Part shown: positions 22,885 to 32,317 of the stretch, in pieces
Layout of the letters: each line of letters starts with the position of its first letter
Position numbering within the stretch: position 1 is the first letter of the stretch
Origin: Lachnospiraceae bacterium
Lineage (GTDB): Bacteria > Bacillota > Clostridia > Lachnospirales > Lachnospiraceae
Assembly (NCBI GenBank): GCA_017412055.1
Contig: JAFQOW010000033.1
Location: 1-38,208, forward strand
Reading direction: 5' to 3'
Length of the DNA stretch: 38,208 nt
Program-made: the position numbers and the translations under genes
The notes under the pieces: generated by a model
What the model saw: the letters and a program-made list of their open reading frames with translations, nothing else
Database searches by the model: none
What the model was told of the DNA's origin: nothing

Positions 22885-25245
22885 ATGGCAAAGGGCAAGG
22901 GGAAAGCTAAATCTAGTCGTAATATTAAGGCTAGAAAGAGTTCTAAAAAGAATAATAGAATAAAACTTGGCATAAAACTTGTTTTAGCAGGCACACTTTT
23001 AGTGTGCCTTTTTGTCATATTAAAATATGGTGCAATGGTGCTAAGATACAAAGAGTATGCAGCCAATTTGGTGTCAGATAGGAATTCTTTTAAAAGCAGT
23101 CTTACTACACTGGTATATGATAAAAATGGAGAAAATATTATAAATTTAAGTGCAGAGAAGGATTCATATTATCTTGAGGCGGATGAGATACCATACATAA
23201 TAAAAAGAACCTTTGTAACCAGTGAAGACAGAAATTTCTATGAACATAAGGGCGTGGATTTTAAAGCAATAGTGCGAGCATTTGTGGCTCTTATAAAAAA
23301 TAGTGGAGAGGTCACTCAGGGTGGTAGTACAATTACTCAACAGCTGGCGCGAAATATATTCCTTTCTCATGAGGTGTCTATTGAGCGTAAAGTAAAGGAA
23401 ATGTTTATAGCCACTGAGCTTGAGAAGGCTTATACAAAGGATGAAATACTAGAATTTTATATTAACAATATTTATTTTGGAAATGGATTTTATGGTATAG
23501 AGGCGGCTTCTATGGGTTACTTTAATAAGACCATAACAGACCTTAATAATTCAGAAATGCTATTCTTATGTGCTATACCAAATAACCCAACAAAGTATGA
23601 CCCTGTGGAAAATATAGAGCATACACTTAACAGAAGAAATTTGTTAGCAAAACAGCTGTATGAACAGCAGGAAATTGATAAGAAAATATATGAAGAGATA
23701 GTAGATACTGATGTAGTTATACATTTGACAAAGGATACTAAGCATGACTATGTGGAAACCTTTGTAAGATTTTGTGCTACGAGAGAGCTTATGCGAGCTA
23801 GAGGATTTGTATTTACATATGAGTTTGATTCTAAGGAAGCTAAGAAGGCTTATGAGGAGGCATATGCCACAGAATACAGCTATTGTAATAGCTTGCTTTT
23901 TACAGGTGGATATCGAATATATACATCTATAGACATGGAAAAGCAGGCAGAGCTTCAAGCTACAGTAGATAAGGTTTTGGAAAGCTACACTGATGTAAAT
24001 GAAGCAGGGATATATAAAATGCAGGGCAGCAGTACCTGTATTGATAATCTCACAGGCTTTGTTGTGGCCATTGTAGGTGGAAGAGAACAGGAGCATGCAG
24101 GCTATAGCTTAAATAGAGCGTTTCAAAGCTTTAGACAGCCAGGAAGTAGTATAAAGCCACTACTTGTATATACACCTGCATTTGAGAGAGGATATACTCC
24201 AGAGACCATAATTATTGACGAGAGGTTTGAAGGAGGACCAGTGAATGCAGATAAAACATATGCTGGTGCTATGGATATTAGAACAGCAGTAGAAAAGTCA
24301 AAGAATACTGTAGCTTGGAAGATATTTGACAAAATTGGTCCGTTTACAGCTATGCCATATATACTTAAGATGGATTTTAGAAAAATTGTAGATACAGATT
24401 ATGTAAATGCAGCGTCCTTGGGAGGTCTTACATATGGTGTATCTACTTTAGAGATGGCAGGAGCATATGCTGCATTACAGAATAGTGGTGCCTATAGGTC
24501 TGCAACTTGTATTGTTAAGATAACAGATGATAGCGGAAATGTAATTATAGATAATACAGGGGATAAGCATGTTTCAAAGCGCATATATGAAGAAAATGCA
24601 GCAGATACGATGACAAATGTGTTGATGGGAGTTCTTACAAAGGGAACTGGTAGAAAATATCCTGTGAAGGGTATCGCATGTGCTGCTAAAACTGGAACAA
24701 CTAATAATGATTATGATTCGTGGTTTGTTGGATATAGCTATTATTATACTACAGCTGTATGGTGTGGATATGATATGCCTGCATCACTAAGTGATGGATA
24801 TGGAACTACCTGTCCTGGTCTTATATGGCAGTCATATATGACATATTTGCATAAAGATTTGCAAAATATTGAGATAGGTACATACGTGCCAACTCCTGGT
24901 ATTCCAGGGGAAGTGGAAACAGAGGAGGAAACTACACTGGAAGTAGAGACGGATGAGAGCAGTAATATAATAGAGCTTGAAACAGATGAATTTGGCAATA
25001 TAATAGAGCCTATCACAGACATACAGCCGCCGCCTGAAGAGGAAGAAACTAGTACATCTATGGAGGAGAGCTCTGAAGGTAATGTAGAAAATGAATCAGG
25101 TCAGGAAAGCACTGAGGAAAAAACTACAGAATCACCTACAGATGAATATGGGAATATTATAGAGCCAGATACAGGGCTATATATTCCAGAGGATTTACAG
25201 GAAAGTACAAAAGAAAATACAACGGAAGGTGAAGAAGGACCTTAA
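22885..25245 (+). CDS. Class A penicillin-binding protein (PBP1A family)
   Basis: This bifunctional enzyme polymerises and crosslinks peptidoglycan on the outer membrane face. The 786-residue protein has a very basic cytoplasmic tail (1-27), one transmembrane helix (about 28-50), a GT51 glycosyltransferase domain with EDRNFYEHKGVD and GGSTITQQLARN (about 113-155), and a transpeptidase domain with GSSIKP (active Ser near 420), SKN (near 473) and KTGTT (near 601). The last ~120 residues are an acidic Glu/Thr linker with TDEFGNIIEP/TDEYGNIIEP repeats and no folded domain. AAAGGAG precedes ATG. It follows asnS closely. Confidence 0.94.
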   Translation: MAKGKGKAKSSRNIKARKSSKKNNRIKLGIKLVLAGTLLVCLFVILKYGAMVLRYKEYAANLVSDRNSFKSSLTTLVYDKNGENIINLSAEKDSYYLEADEIPYIIKRTFVTSEDRNFYEHKGVDFKAIVRAFVALIKNSGEVTQGGSTITQQLARNIFLSHEVSIERKVKEMFIATELEKAYTKDEILEFYINNIYFGNGFYGIEAASMGYFNKTITDLNNSEMLFLCAIPNNPTKYDPVENIEHTLNRRNLLAKQLYEQQEIDKKIYEEIVDTDVVIHLTKDTKHDYVETFVRFCATRELMRARGFVFTYEFDSKEAKKAYEEAYATEYSYCNSLLFTGGYRIYTSIDMEKQAELQATVDKVLESYTDVNEAGIYKMQGSSTCIDNLTGFVVAIVGGREQEHAGYSLNRAFQSFRQPGSSIKPLLVYTPAFERGYTPETIIIDERFEGGPVNADKTYAGAMDIRTAVEKSKNTVAWKIFDKIGPFTAMPYILKMDFRKIVDTDYVNAASLGGLTYGVSTLEMAGAYAALQNSGAYRSATCIVKITDDSGNVIIDNTGDKHVSKRIYEENAADTMTNVLMGVLTKGTGRKYPVKGIACAAKTGTTNNDYDSWFVGYSYYYTTAVWCGYDMPASLSDGYGTTCPGLIWQSYMTYLHKDLQNIEIGTYVPTPGIPGEVETEEETTLEVETDESSNIIELETDEFGNIIEPITDIQPPPEEEETSTSMEESSEGNVENESGQESTEEKTTESPTDEYGNIIEPDTGLYIPEDLQESTKENTTEGEEGP

Positions 25246-25250
25246 TTAGG

Positions 25251-25280
25251 TTGAATTCCACAGAAAAGATATTGTATAAT
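25251..25280 (+). promoter_or_regulatory. aroB promoter
   Basis: TTGAAT (25251-25256), 18 bp, TATAAT (25275-25280), about 35 bases before the aroB start. Confidence 0.6.
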
Positions 25281-25316
25281 ATGGATTATTGATTTAATAA
25301 AGATTAGGAGTTAGAT

Positions 25317-26429
25317 ATGGGAACATTTAATGTAGAGCTTAAAAAAGTAGTAGATGACAGTTATGATATAGAGATAGGATTTGGCCTTGAGGATACACTT
25401 ATTGAGGATTTAAAGAATGGATTAGTAGGAAATATCAGTAAATATGCTATCATTACAGATAGTATAGTGAAGGATTTATATGCTAAGCCTATTTTAGATA
25501 AGTTAGAAGAGGCAGGATATAAGGCTGATTTATTTGTTTTTGAGGCAGGAGAAAAGCAGAAAACTAGAGAAACAAAAGCTATGGTAGAGGATGCCATGCT
25601 TGAGAAGGGATACAGAAGAGACTGCTGTATTATCGCTGTAGGTGGTGGTGTCGTTACAGACCTTGCAGGATTTGTGGCAGGAACATTTGGAAGAGGTGTT
25701 CCGTTTATAAATTATGCAACAACACTTTTGGCAGCAGCAGACGCATCAGTAGGTGGAAAAACAGCGGTAGATACACCTTTGGCAACTAATCTTATAGGTC
25801 TTTTTAATCAGCCGAAAAAGGTTTATCTAGATATTGCAACATGGAAGACATTGACTAATAGACAGATTTATAGCGGTCTTGCAGAAACTATAAAGCATGC
25901 TTGTATAGCCAGCAAAGATTTATTCAAGTTTTTAGAGGATAATATGGAAGATATTCTTTCTATTGATAAGAAGGCATGTGAGCATATTGCCAATGAAAAC
26001 TGTAAGATAAAGTATCAGGTAGTTATGAAGGATGAGCGAGAGAGTGGTCTTAGAGAGATTCTTAATCTTGGCCATACTGTAGGTAGAGCCATTGAGACTG
26101 TAAGTGATTATAAACTTCTTCACGGTGAGGCTCTTTCTATAGGATTGGTGGCTGAGGTTAGATTGGCGACAGATTTAGGATATATGACAAAGGATGAAGC
26201 AGATAAGGTTGTAGCATTACTTGAAAAAGCAAAGCTTCCTATTACAATTCCTGAGTATATAGAAAAGGAAGAATTGGTAAAGAAGCTTTATACAGATAAA
26301 AAGGTTAAAAATGGTCGCTTAAGATTTGTAATTCAAAAAGGAATTGGCGATGTGGTAGAGTTTGAAGAGGGTGTATTTGCAACACCTATCGAAGAAGAGG
26401 TTGCACGCCAGATAATTATGAGCATATAG
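25317..26429 (+). CDS. aroB: 3-dehydroquinate synthase
   Basis: AroB converts DAHP to 3-dehydroquinate in the shikimate pathway, with NAD and a divalent metal. The 370-residue protein shows the NAD-binding glycine loop GGGVVTDLAGFVAGTF (about 105-120), the segment ATTLLAAADASVGGKTAVD, metal ligands in SGLAETIKHA (Glu), NLGHTVGRAIE (His) and LHGEALSIGL (His). Length matches the family. ATG is preceded by TTAGGAG. The gene stands apart from other aromatic genes and is followed closely by a small membrane-protein gene. Confidence 0.95.
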   Translation: MGTFNVELKKVVDDSYDIEIGFGLEDTLIEDLKNGLVGNISKYAIITDSIVKDLYAKPILDKLEEAGYKADLFVFEAGEKQKTRETKAMVEDAMLEKGYRRDCCIIAVGGGVVTDLAGFVAGTFGRGVPFINYATTLLAAADASVGGKTAVDTPLATNLIGLFNQPKKVYLDIATWKTLTNRQIYSGLAETIKHACIASKDLFKFLEDNMEDILSIDKKACEHIANENCKIKYQVVMKDERESGLREILNLGHTVGRAIETVSDYKLLHGEALSIGLVAEVRLATDLGYMTKDEADKVVALLEKAKLPITIPEYIEKEELVKKLYTDKKVKNGRLRFVIQKGIGDVVEFEEGVFATPIEEEVARQIIMSI

Positions 26430-26443
26430 GAAGGGATTTTGTT

Positions 26444-26665
26444 ATGAAAAGAGTACTTGCATTATTGTGTATTTTTGTTTTATTAGCATCTATTATAGTT
26501 ATGCTTGTTGCAGCTTTTTCAGGTAGCCCAAATGCATCTACAATATTTGTAGCAGCGTTGGCAGTGAATGTTATATTCCCAGTTATGATTTGGGTGTTTT
26601 TACAGACAGCAGAGTACTTTAGAAAAAAGGGAGAAAAGATTCGACAAGAAGAAAATCAGGAGTAA
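26444..26665 (+). CDS. Small two-helix membrane protein
   Basis: The 73-residue protein has two hydrophobic helices (about 3-25 and 32-54), separated by a short SGSPNAST turn, and a charged C-terminal tail (YFRKKGEKIRQEENQE), which by the positive-inside rule is cytoplasmic. GGAAGGGA precedes ATG 26444. It lies 14 bases after aroB and 5 bases before the lipoprotein gene, so it is probably cotranscribed with both. I do not recognise a specific family; small proteins of this layout are frequent and uncharacterised in Lachnospiraceae. Confidence 0.7.
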   Translation: MKRVLALLCIFVLLASIIVMLVAAFSGSPNASTIFVAALAVNVIFPVMIWVFLQTAEYFRKKGEKIRQEENQE

Positions 26666-26670
26666 TACAC

Positions 26671-27807
26671 ATGAAAAAGGCTACAGTTTTTATAGTTGCT
26701 TTAGTAATGTCTATGGTGTGGATGATTTCTTGTGGTAAAAGTAATGTTCAAACAGAAATAGAAACTGTAACAGAGTTAATGGATGAAACAACGACAGAGA
26801 AAGTCACAGAAAAAAATACGGAAGAAACTATAGAGAATACTACTGAGGATATAACTGAGAATACTATAGAGAATACTACTAAGGATATAACTGAGAATAC
26901 TATAGAGAATATTACTGAAAATACTACTGAGAAAGCAGCTGAGTTAGACACTGAGGAAACTACGCAAATAGTAGAGGAAAATAAGGAAAATTACATATAC
27001 GAAAAGGTTAGAGATGACAAGGAACATATAAAGGTTCTTGGTGACTTAGAGATTTCTGAAAGTGAGCTGTCAGCTCTTGAAGGCATTATTAAGAATTATG
27101 GACGTAATATGTCTTTTAAGGTAGTCTCTATAGATGGAACAGAGGGCTTAAGCTATAATAATGAACATTCATTTTTTGCAGCAAGTGCTATAAAAGCTCC
27201 GTATTTGCTTTATTGCCATAAGCAGATAGAGGAGGGGAATGGTTCCTTAGATGAGGAAATGGCATACAAAAGTTCGTATTATAAAGAAGGTTCAGGTATT
27301 ATAAATAAATCAGAAAATGGAACTATATATACATTATCAGAGATAATGAGATTAGTTTTTTGGTACAGTGATAATTCTGGATATATTATGTGTACAAAAC
27401 GATGGGGAATAGATAGGTACAATAAGTTTCTAGAGAATATAAACTGCGATAATCTTAAGTTGTCAAAATATTATGTATGGGTTGATAAGGCAAAAGTAGA
27501 GGATTTAGTTGTAGCTTGGAAAAACATATATGATTATTTTCAAACGAATACAGCTACAGCAAAGCATATGTATGACATATCTATAGATTGCCAATATAGT
27601 CCTTTAAAGAGTGCATTGCCAAATTATACTATTGCACAAAAATATGGCACCTGCTCAAACCATAATGTATTTTGCGATGGTGCCATAATATACGGTAAAA
27701 ATAAAACATACATACTAGCTTGGTCAGTGGATTCAGCAAACGATTCTACAGATAAAGCCTTTGTGACAAAGCTAGTAAAAAAAATTAATGAAATAATGGA
27801 TAGATAA
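26671..27807 (+). CDS. Beta-lactamase-fold serine hydrolase lipoprotein
   Basis: The 378-residue protein has a lipoprotein-like signal peptide (lipobox MISC, Cys21). A repetitive Glu/Asn/Thr linker (about 30-105) leads to a penicillin-recognising serine hydrolase domain (about 125-375). Motif 1 SxxK is ASAIKAP (Ser near 172), motif 2 SDN is WYSDNSGY (near 232), while the third, normally KTG, appears as QKYGT near 327. This pattern fits the class A beta-lactamase-like family, many members of which are peptidoglycan-related rather than resistance enzymes. I see no clear class A omega-loop Glu166 motif, so beta-lactam hydrolysis is doubtful. Start ATG 26671 has a CAGGAG site. The gene ends directly against deoC, with no visible terminator. 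Confidence 0.78.
   Translation: MKKATVFIVALVMSMVWMISCGKSNVQTEIETVTELMDETTTEKVTEKNTEETIENTTEDITENTIENTTKDITENTIENITENTTEKAAELDTEETTQIVEENKENYIYEKVRDDKEHIKVLGDLEISESELSALEGIIKNYGRNMSFKVVSIDGTEGLSYNNEHSFFAASAIKAPYLLYCHKQIEEGNGSLDEEMAYKSSYYKEGSGIINKSENGTIYTLSEIMRLVFWYSDNSGYIMCTKRWGIDRYNKFLENINCDNLKLSKYYVWVDKAKVEDLVVAWKNIYDYFQTNTATAKHMYDISIDCQYSPLKSALPNYTIAQKYGTCSNHNVFCDGAIIYGKNKTYILAWSVDSANDSTDKAFVTKLVKKINEIMDR
26845..26916 (+). repeat. Tandem 36-bp coding repeat
   Basis: Units 26845-26880 and 26881-26916 differ at two bases and encode EDITENTIENTT and KDITENTIENIT. Shorter related pieces flank them. Near-identity points to recent slippage in the linker. Confidence 0.85.
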
Positions 27808-28455
27808 TTAACTTACGATATTAACTGTAGCGCTGGTGCCTAATCTGTCGGCACCGGCGTTTATCATTATGTTGGCAGTTTCTTTGTCTCTGATACCGCC
27901 AGATGCTTTTACATATGCCTTATTATTAACAGTTTCTTTCATAAGCTTTACATCCTCTGCAGTTGCGCCGCCAGTAGAAAAACCAGTAGAGGTTTTTACA
28001 AAATCTGTTCCAGCTTCAACTGCCATTTGACACGCTTTTATCTTTTCATCATCAGTTAATAAACAAGTTTCGATAATTACCTTTAATGTAATTTTTCCCT
28101 GAGTACACACATCTCTTACCGCTTTGATGTCCTCTAGTACAATATCGTATTCTTTGTCTTTTAATGCTCCAATGTTAATAACCATATCTATTTCTGTAGC
28201 ACCATCTTCTATGGCACATTGTGCCTCGTAGGCCTTAACCTTGTAAGATGTAGCTCCAAGTGGAAAACCAACTACAGCGCAAGTTTTTACATTGCTATCT
28301 TTAAGTAATTCACTGACAAGCTTAACACGACACTGGTTAACACATACGGATGCAAAATTGTGCTCCAAAGCTTCCTTACATATCCTTATGACATCATCTT
28401 TTGATGCGTCTGGTTTTAATATGGTGTGGTCAAAAAGTTTTGATTCTAAATTCAT
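27808..28455 (-). CDS. deoC: Deoxyribose-phosphate aldolase
   Basis: DeoC splits 2-deoxyribose 5-phosphate to glyceraldehyde 3-phosphate and acetaldehyde in nucleoside breakdown. The 215-residue protein shows the family landmarks: [10 protein letters not shown] at the N-terminus, [11 protein letters not shown] (catalytic Asp), [14 protein letters not shown] (Schiff-base Lys) and VKASGGIRD (second Lys). Its length is typical. On the minus strand AAGGAGA precedes ATG at 28455. It is convergent with the beta-lactamase-fold gene with no spacer and divergent from galK. Confidence 0.95.
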   Translation of the reverse strand: MNLESKLFDHTILKPDASKDDVIRICKEALEHNFASVCVNQCRVKLVSELLKDSNVKTCAVVGFPLGATSYKVKAYEAQCAIEDGATEIDMVINIGALKDKEYDIVLEDIKAVRDVCTQGKITLKVIIETCLLTDDEKIKACQMAVEAGTDFVKTSTGFSTGGATAEDVKLMKETVNNKAYVKASGGIRDKETANIMINAGADRLGTSATVNIVS

Positions 28456-28513
28456 ATATATGTCTCCTTAAAAATGTATTATTAATAAAAATGTATTACA
28501 TAAATTTATTGTA

Positions 28514-28541
28514 AGTATAGTGTATCATAAAATTATGAAAA
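28514..28541 (-). promoter_or_regulatory. Possible deoC promoter
   Basis: Minus strand TTTTCA (28536-28541), 16 bp, TATACT (28514-28519), about 60 bases upstream of the deoC start. The -35 is weak. Confidence 0.4.
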
Positions 28542-28555
28542 GTAAATGTGCATAG

Positions 28556-28584
28556 TTGAAAGTGACAAATAAGAATGATAAAAT
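28556..28584 (+). promoter_or_regulatory. galK promoter
   Basis: TTGAAA (28556-28561), 17 bp, TAAAAT (28579-28584), about 60 bases before the galactokinase start. Confidence 0.6.
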
Positions 28585-28644
28585 CAAGAAAGTAGTAGTT
28601 TGGTATATAGTTTAAAGTAAAAATATAGGAGGGTGACTAAGAAC

Positions 28645-29964
28645 ATGTGTGATACGAGTAAGCTTATTGAACAGATAAAGGCAGGTCAGTTGGACGGTAG
28701 GTTAAAGGATGTGTATGTTGATAATCTTTTGTTGGAGTATCAGAGAGAACGTTATGTAAGAGCTATAGAAAAGTATGAGCATATATATATAGATGATGTA
28801 AAAGATCGGTCTGAGAATAATAGAGAGGTGCACTTGTTTAGTGCTCCAGGACGAACAGAAATCGGTGGTAATCATACAGACCACCAGAGAGGTGAAGTGC
28901 TAGCGGCAGCAGTTAATGTGGATGTACTTGCAGTTGTAAGCAAAAATGATAAAGGGATAATTCAGCTTGTATCTGATGATTATGAGATGATTACTTTAAA
29001 TACTTCTAAATTAGAGGCAAGGGATGAAGAAAAGGGTACACCTATGGCTATTGTAAAGGGAGTTCTTGTAGGGCTTAAAAATAAAGGCTATAAAATAGGT
29101 GGTTTTAGAACATATATGACTAGCGATGTGTTGGTGGGAGCAGGCTTATCTTCATCAGCAGCATTTGAAAATATGATAGGAACTATTCAGTCATATCTAT
29201 ATAATGAAGGTCAGATTTCACCAATAGAATTAGCGAAGATTGGGCAATTTGCCGAGATTAATTATTTTGGAAAACCTTGTGGGTTGATGGACCAGATGGC
29301 TAGCTGTGTAGGCAATTTAGTTCATATAGATTTTGAGGATACTGAGAATCCAATGATTGAAAAAGTAGATTGTGACTTTAAAAAATATGGTTATAGCTTA
29401 TGTATTACAGATACAAAGAGCTCACATGCAGATTGTACTCCAGAGTATGCGGCAGTACCAAGGGAAATGAATCAGGTGGCAGGGGTGTTTGGCAAGGAAG
29501 TCTTAAGAGAAGTATCTATAAAAGATATACTTGAAAATGCTACAAATATTAGAGAAGTGGCAGGAGATAGAGCTTTTCTTAGAGCAATTCATTTTCAGAT
29601 GGAAAATCAAAGGGTTAAAAAGGAAGTAGAAGGCTTAAAATCAGATGATTTTCAGGCATTTCTAAAGAATGTGAAAGCATCAGGAGATTCCTCATATAAA
29701 TATCTTCAAAATGTATATATGAATAAGGATGTACAGCATCAGAATGTATCTGTGGCTTTGGCACTTAGTGATGTAATACTTGATGGAAATGGAGTTAATA
29801 AAGGAGTAAGTCGCGTACACGGTGGTGGATTTGCAGGAACTATACAAGCCTTTGTAAAGAATGAATATGTTGACGAGTACAAAGAATTAATGAATGATGT
29901 ATTTGGAGAAGGTTCGTGCAATGTGTATATGATAAGAAAATATGGTGGTTTGGAAGTCATATAA
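28645..29964 (+). CDS. galK: Galactokinase
   Basis: GalK phosphorylates galactose in the Leloir pathway. The 439-residue GHMP kinase has the galactokinase signature GRTEIGGNHTDHQ, the phosphate-binding loop GAGLSSSAAFE, CGLMDQMAS and the C-terminal VHGGGFAGT. It has a longer N-terminus (about 60 residues before the signature) than E. coli GalK, and is longer overall (382 in E. coli). I prefer ATG 28645; the GTG at 28633 abuts AGGAGG and cannot use it. Monocistronic, with its own promoter and terminator; galT and galE are not nearby. Confidence 0.92.
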   Translation: MCDTSKLIEQIKAGQLDGRLKDVYVDNLLLEYQRERYVRAIEKYEHIYIDDVKDRSENNREVHLFSAPGRTEIGGNHTDHQRGEVLAAAVNVDVLAVVSKNDKGIIQLVSDDYEMITLNTSKLEARDEEKGTPMAIVKGVLVGLKNKGYKIGGFRTYMTSDVLVGAGLSSSAAFENMIGTIQSYLYNEGQISPIELAKIGQFAEINYFGKPCGLMDQMASCVGNLVHIDFEDTENPMIEKVDCDFKKYGYSLCITDTKSSHADCTPEYAAVPREMNQVAGVFGKEVLREVSIKDILENATNIREVAGDRAFLRAIHFQMENQRVKKEVEGLKSDDFQAFLKNVKASGDSSYKYLQNVYMNKDVQHQNVSVALALSDVILDGNGVNKGVSRVHGGGFAGTIQAFVKNEYVDEYKELMNDVFGEGSCNVYMIRKYGGLEVI

Positions 29965-29976
29965 GCTTGATATTAT

Positions 29977-30005
29977 AAAAGCTCAGGAAAAATTCCTGAG
30001 CTTTT
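29977..30005. terminator. Bidirectional terminator between galK and prs
   Basis: AAAAGCTCAGGAA (29977-29989) pairs perfectly with TTCCTGAGCTTTT (29993-30005) around a three-base loop, serving the convergent genes. Confidence 0.9.
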
Positions 30006-30023
30006 GCTTGTTTATATTACTTA

Positions 30024-31214
30024 TTAGTTATTTTTAATATGGCCACCGTTAGCTTTGTACTCATCTACAAGCTTGTGAATTCTTCCAAGTGGATTTAATA
30101 ACTCACTGATAGAAGCATCATGATTTAATGTATCGATAATTAAAGCGATGTATTTACTCATATCACAGCTTACATAATATGGCTTAGAGAGAAGCTCCGG
30201 TGTCTGGTATACAAGATTTGTTGTAAGGATTCTGTCGATATATCCGTTCTTGTAAGCCTCATCAAACTTATCAAGGCCATTTGTGAAAAGACCGAATGTA
30301 GTAGCTACGAATACCTTTCTAGCCTTTCTTTCCTTAAGCTCCTTAGCAACCTCTAAAACGCTTTCACCTGAAGAAATCATATCATCGATGATGATAACGT
30401 CCTTGCCATCTACTGATGAGCCTAAGAACTCATGAGCAACGATTGGGTTACGTCCATTAACGATAGTAGTATAATCTCTTCTCTTGTAGAACATACCCAT
30501 ATCAAGACCAAGTACGTTTGCAAGGTAGATAGCTCGTCCTGTACCACCTTCGTCTGGTGAGATAACCATCATATGGTCTGAATCTATCTGAAGGTCAGAT
30601 TCTGCACGAAGGAGTCCTTTGATGAACTGATATGCAGGCTGAACTGTCTCAAATCCCTTTAATGGAATAGCGTTCTGTACTCTTGGGTCGTGAGCATCAA
30701 ATGTGATGATATTATCAACGCCCATAGCTGTAAGCTCTTCAAGTGCTAATGCACAGTCTAAAGACTCACGGCCTGTTCTCTTATGCTGTCTGCTCTCGTA
30801 AAGGAAAGGCATAATAACTGTAATTCTTCTAGCCTTACCACCAACAGCAGCGATAACACGCTTAAGATCCTGATAGTGATCGTCAGGTGACATATGGTTT
30901 GTATGTCCGCAAAGTGAATATGTTAAAGAGTAGTTACACACATCTAACATAAGGAATAAGTCATCACCTCTTACTGACTGGTGAATAATACCTTTTGCTT
31001 CACCGGAACCAAATCTTGGTACTTGAGCATTAACAAGGTAAGAATCCTTCTGATATCCAGCGAATGCGATAGTATCCTTGTGTTCGTTTACACGGTTTTT
31101 ACGCCAATCTACAATATAATTGTTAACCTTATCTCCTAATTCCTTGCAGCTCTCAAGCGCAATGATTCCTAAAGGGCCTACTGGTATAGTTTCTAAGTTC
31201 TTTTCATTTGGCAT
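30024..31214 (-). CDS. prs: Ribose-phosphate pyrophosphokinase (housekeeping PRPP synthase)
   Basis: This enzyme makes PRPP for nucleotide, histidine and NAD synthesis. The 396-residue protein has the Prs elements MPFLYESRQHKRTGRESLD (ATP/flexible region), ITFDAHDPRVQNA, SPDEGGTGRA and the PRPP loop VIIIDDMISSGESVLE. It is about 80 residues longer than the common type, with an N-terminal extension and insertions, a variant found in Clostridia. A ribosome site GGAGGTT lies before ATG at 31214, and a good promoter (31262-31290) sits upstream, so it can be expressed apart from the dnaD-dnaC genes. Confidence 0.9.
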   Translation of the reverse strand: MPNEKNLETIPVGPLGIIALESCKELGDKVNNYIVDWRKNRVNEHKDTIAFAGYQKDSYLVNAQVPRFGSGEAKGIIHQSVRGDDLFLMLDVCNYSLTYSLCGHTNHMSPDDHYQDLKRVIAAVGGKARRITVIMPFLYESRQHKRTGRESLDCALALEELTAMGVDNIITFDAHDPRVQNAIPLKGFETVQPAYQFIKGLLRAESDLQIDSDHMMVISPDEGGTGRAIYLANVLGLDMGMFYKRRDYTTIVNGRNPIVAHEFLGSSVDGKDVIIIDDMISSGESVLEVAKELKERKARKVFVATTFGLFTNGLDKFDEAYKNGYIDRILTTNLVYQTPELLSKPYYVSCDMSKYIALIIDTLNHDASISELLNPLGRIHKLVDEYKANGGHIKNN

Positions 31215-31261
31215 TTGTGGTAACCTCCAACTTTCTTAATAATTAAATAGTATCCATAAAA

Positions 31262-31290
31262 TTTATAACATTATCTGGAATGATAGTCAA
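31262..31290 (-). promoter_or_regulatory. prs promoter
   Basis: Minus strand TTGACT (31285-31290), 17 bp, TATAAA (31262-31267), about 48 bases before the prs start. Confidence 0.65.
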
Positions 31291-31333
31291 CAGATAAAGC
31301 CATAAAAAAGGAATCAAATATAATACAAATCTA

Positions 31334-32314
31334 TCATCTGAGCTTTAATCTTAAATCATCACCATAAATTTTTAAGAGAGTATAATTGCTTGTGATTCGC
31401 GAAAATACTCTTTCGGAATATGTTTGTCTAAGCTCAGCCAGCGAAAGATTAGTTGAAATAATAACAGATTTTCTGCGAAGATGACGTTCATTTATACAGT
31501 TAAATAATGACGCTGCAGTAAATGAATTGACCATTTCAGTACCTAAGTCATCGATAATAAGTAAATCGCAGTCCAAAATGTTATTTGCTAAATCTTTACC
31601 TTCTAAAGAACCATTCTTTTTAAAGGTGCTGTCAGCAAGAAGCTCAAATAATCTGATGGATGATACATATATAACTGAATGGGAAGACTCAATGAGCTCT
31701 TTGGCGATACAGTTGGTTAAAAATGTTTTTCCAACTCCTGTTGGGCCGTAAAGATAGAGACTTCTGTATTCTGTTTTAAAATTGTCAATATAGTCACGAC
31801 AGGTTTTAACTACTTCGTGCATATTTTCCAAAGGAGTTAGTCCGGTTATGGAATCTTTAACATCATTGTCATAGTGTTTAAATGAAAATGTGTTAAAGTT
31901 TTCTTTTTCCAAGACGTCTTTTATGTTTGACTGCTCATATAAAATCTCAATAATAGAGTTCTTAAGGCAGCTACATTTATGTTGGCCTACATAACCTGTA
32001 TCCTGACATTTTGGACAGGTATATTCCATGGTAAGATAATCCTCTGGATATCCATTTTCACGCAAAAGTGAAGCCTTTTCTTTAGAAAGGGCTTCTATTT
32101 GCTTCTTTATATCTTCTGTTGTGCCTTCACCTTCTAGGAGCATTCTCTTAGCACCTTGAATGGAGATAGAAGATATGCTTTCGTTTATCTCTCGTATACG
32201 AGGGATTTTGGAATATATTTCATTAAATTTTTCATCAAGCTCTCGCTTATGCATAAGCTTGTTTCTGTCGTACTCTCTCATAAGAGCATCATATTGTGAT
32301 AATGTTAATCCCAC
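31334..32314 (-). CDS. DnaC/DnaI-like helicase-loader ATPase
   Basis: The 326-residue AAA+ protein would load the DnaB helicase on DNA. An N-terminal helical region (1-100) is followed by a zinc-binding motif CPKCQDTGYVGQHKCSC (Cys at about 112, 115, 126, 128), as in Bacillus DnaI. The ATPase core has Walker A GPTGVGKT (about 190-197), Walker B LLIIDDLG (about 248-255) and sensor 1 VIISTNLS. On the minus strand AGGAGAT overlaps the end of the dnaD-like gene, three bases away, so the two are coupled. Its partner helicase is encoded at 18254. Confidence 0.9.
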   Translation of the reverse strand: MGLTLSQYDALMREYDRNKLMHKRELDEKFNEIYSKIPRIREINESISSISIQGAKRMLLEGEGTTEDIKKQIEALSKEKASLLRENGYPEDYLTMEYTCPKCQDTGYVGQHKCSCLKNSIIEILYEQSNIKDVLEKENFNTFSFKHYDNDVKDSITGLTPLENMHEVVKTCRDYIDNFKTEYRSLYLYGPTGVGKTFLTNCIAKELIESSHSVIYVSSIRLFELLADSTFKKNGSLEGKDLANNILDCDLLIIDDLGTEMVNSFTAASLFNCINERHLRRKSVIISTNLSLAELRQTYSERVFSRITSNYTLLKIYGDDLRLKLR

Positions 32315-32317
32315 GAA

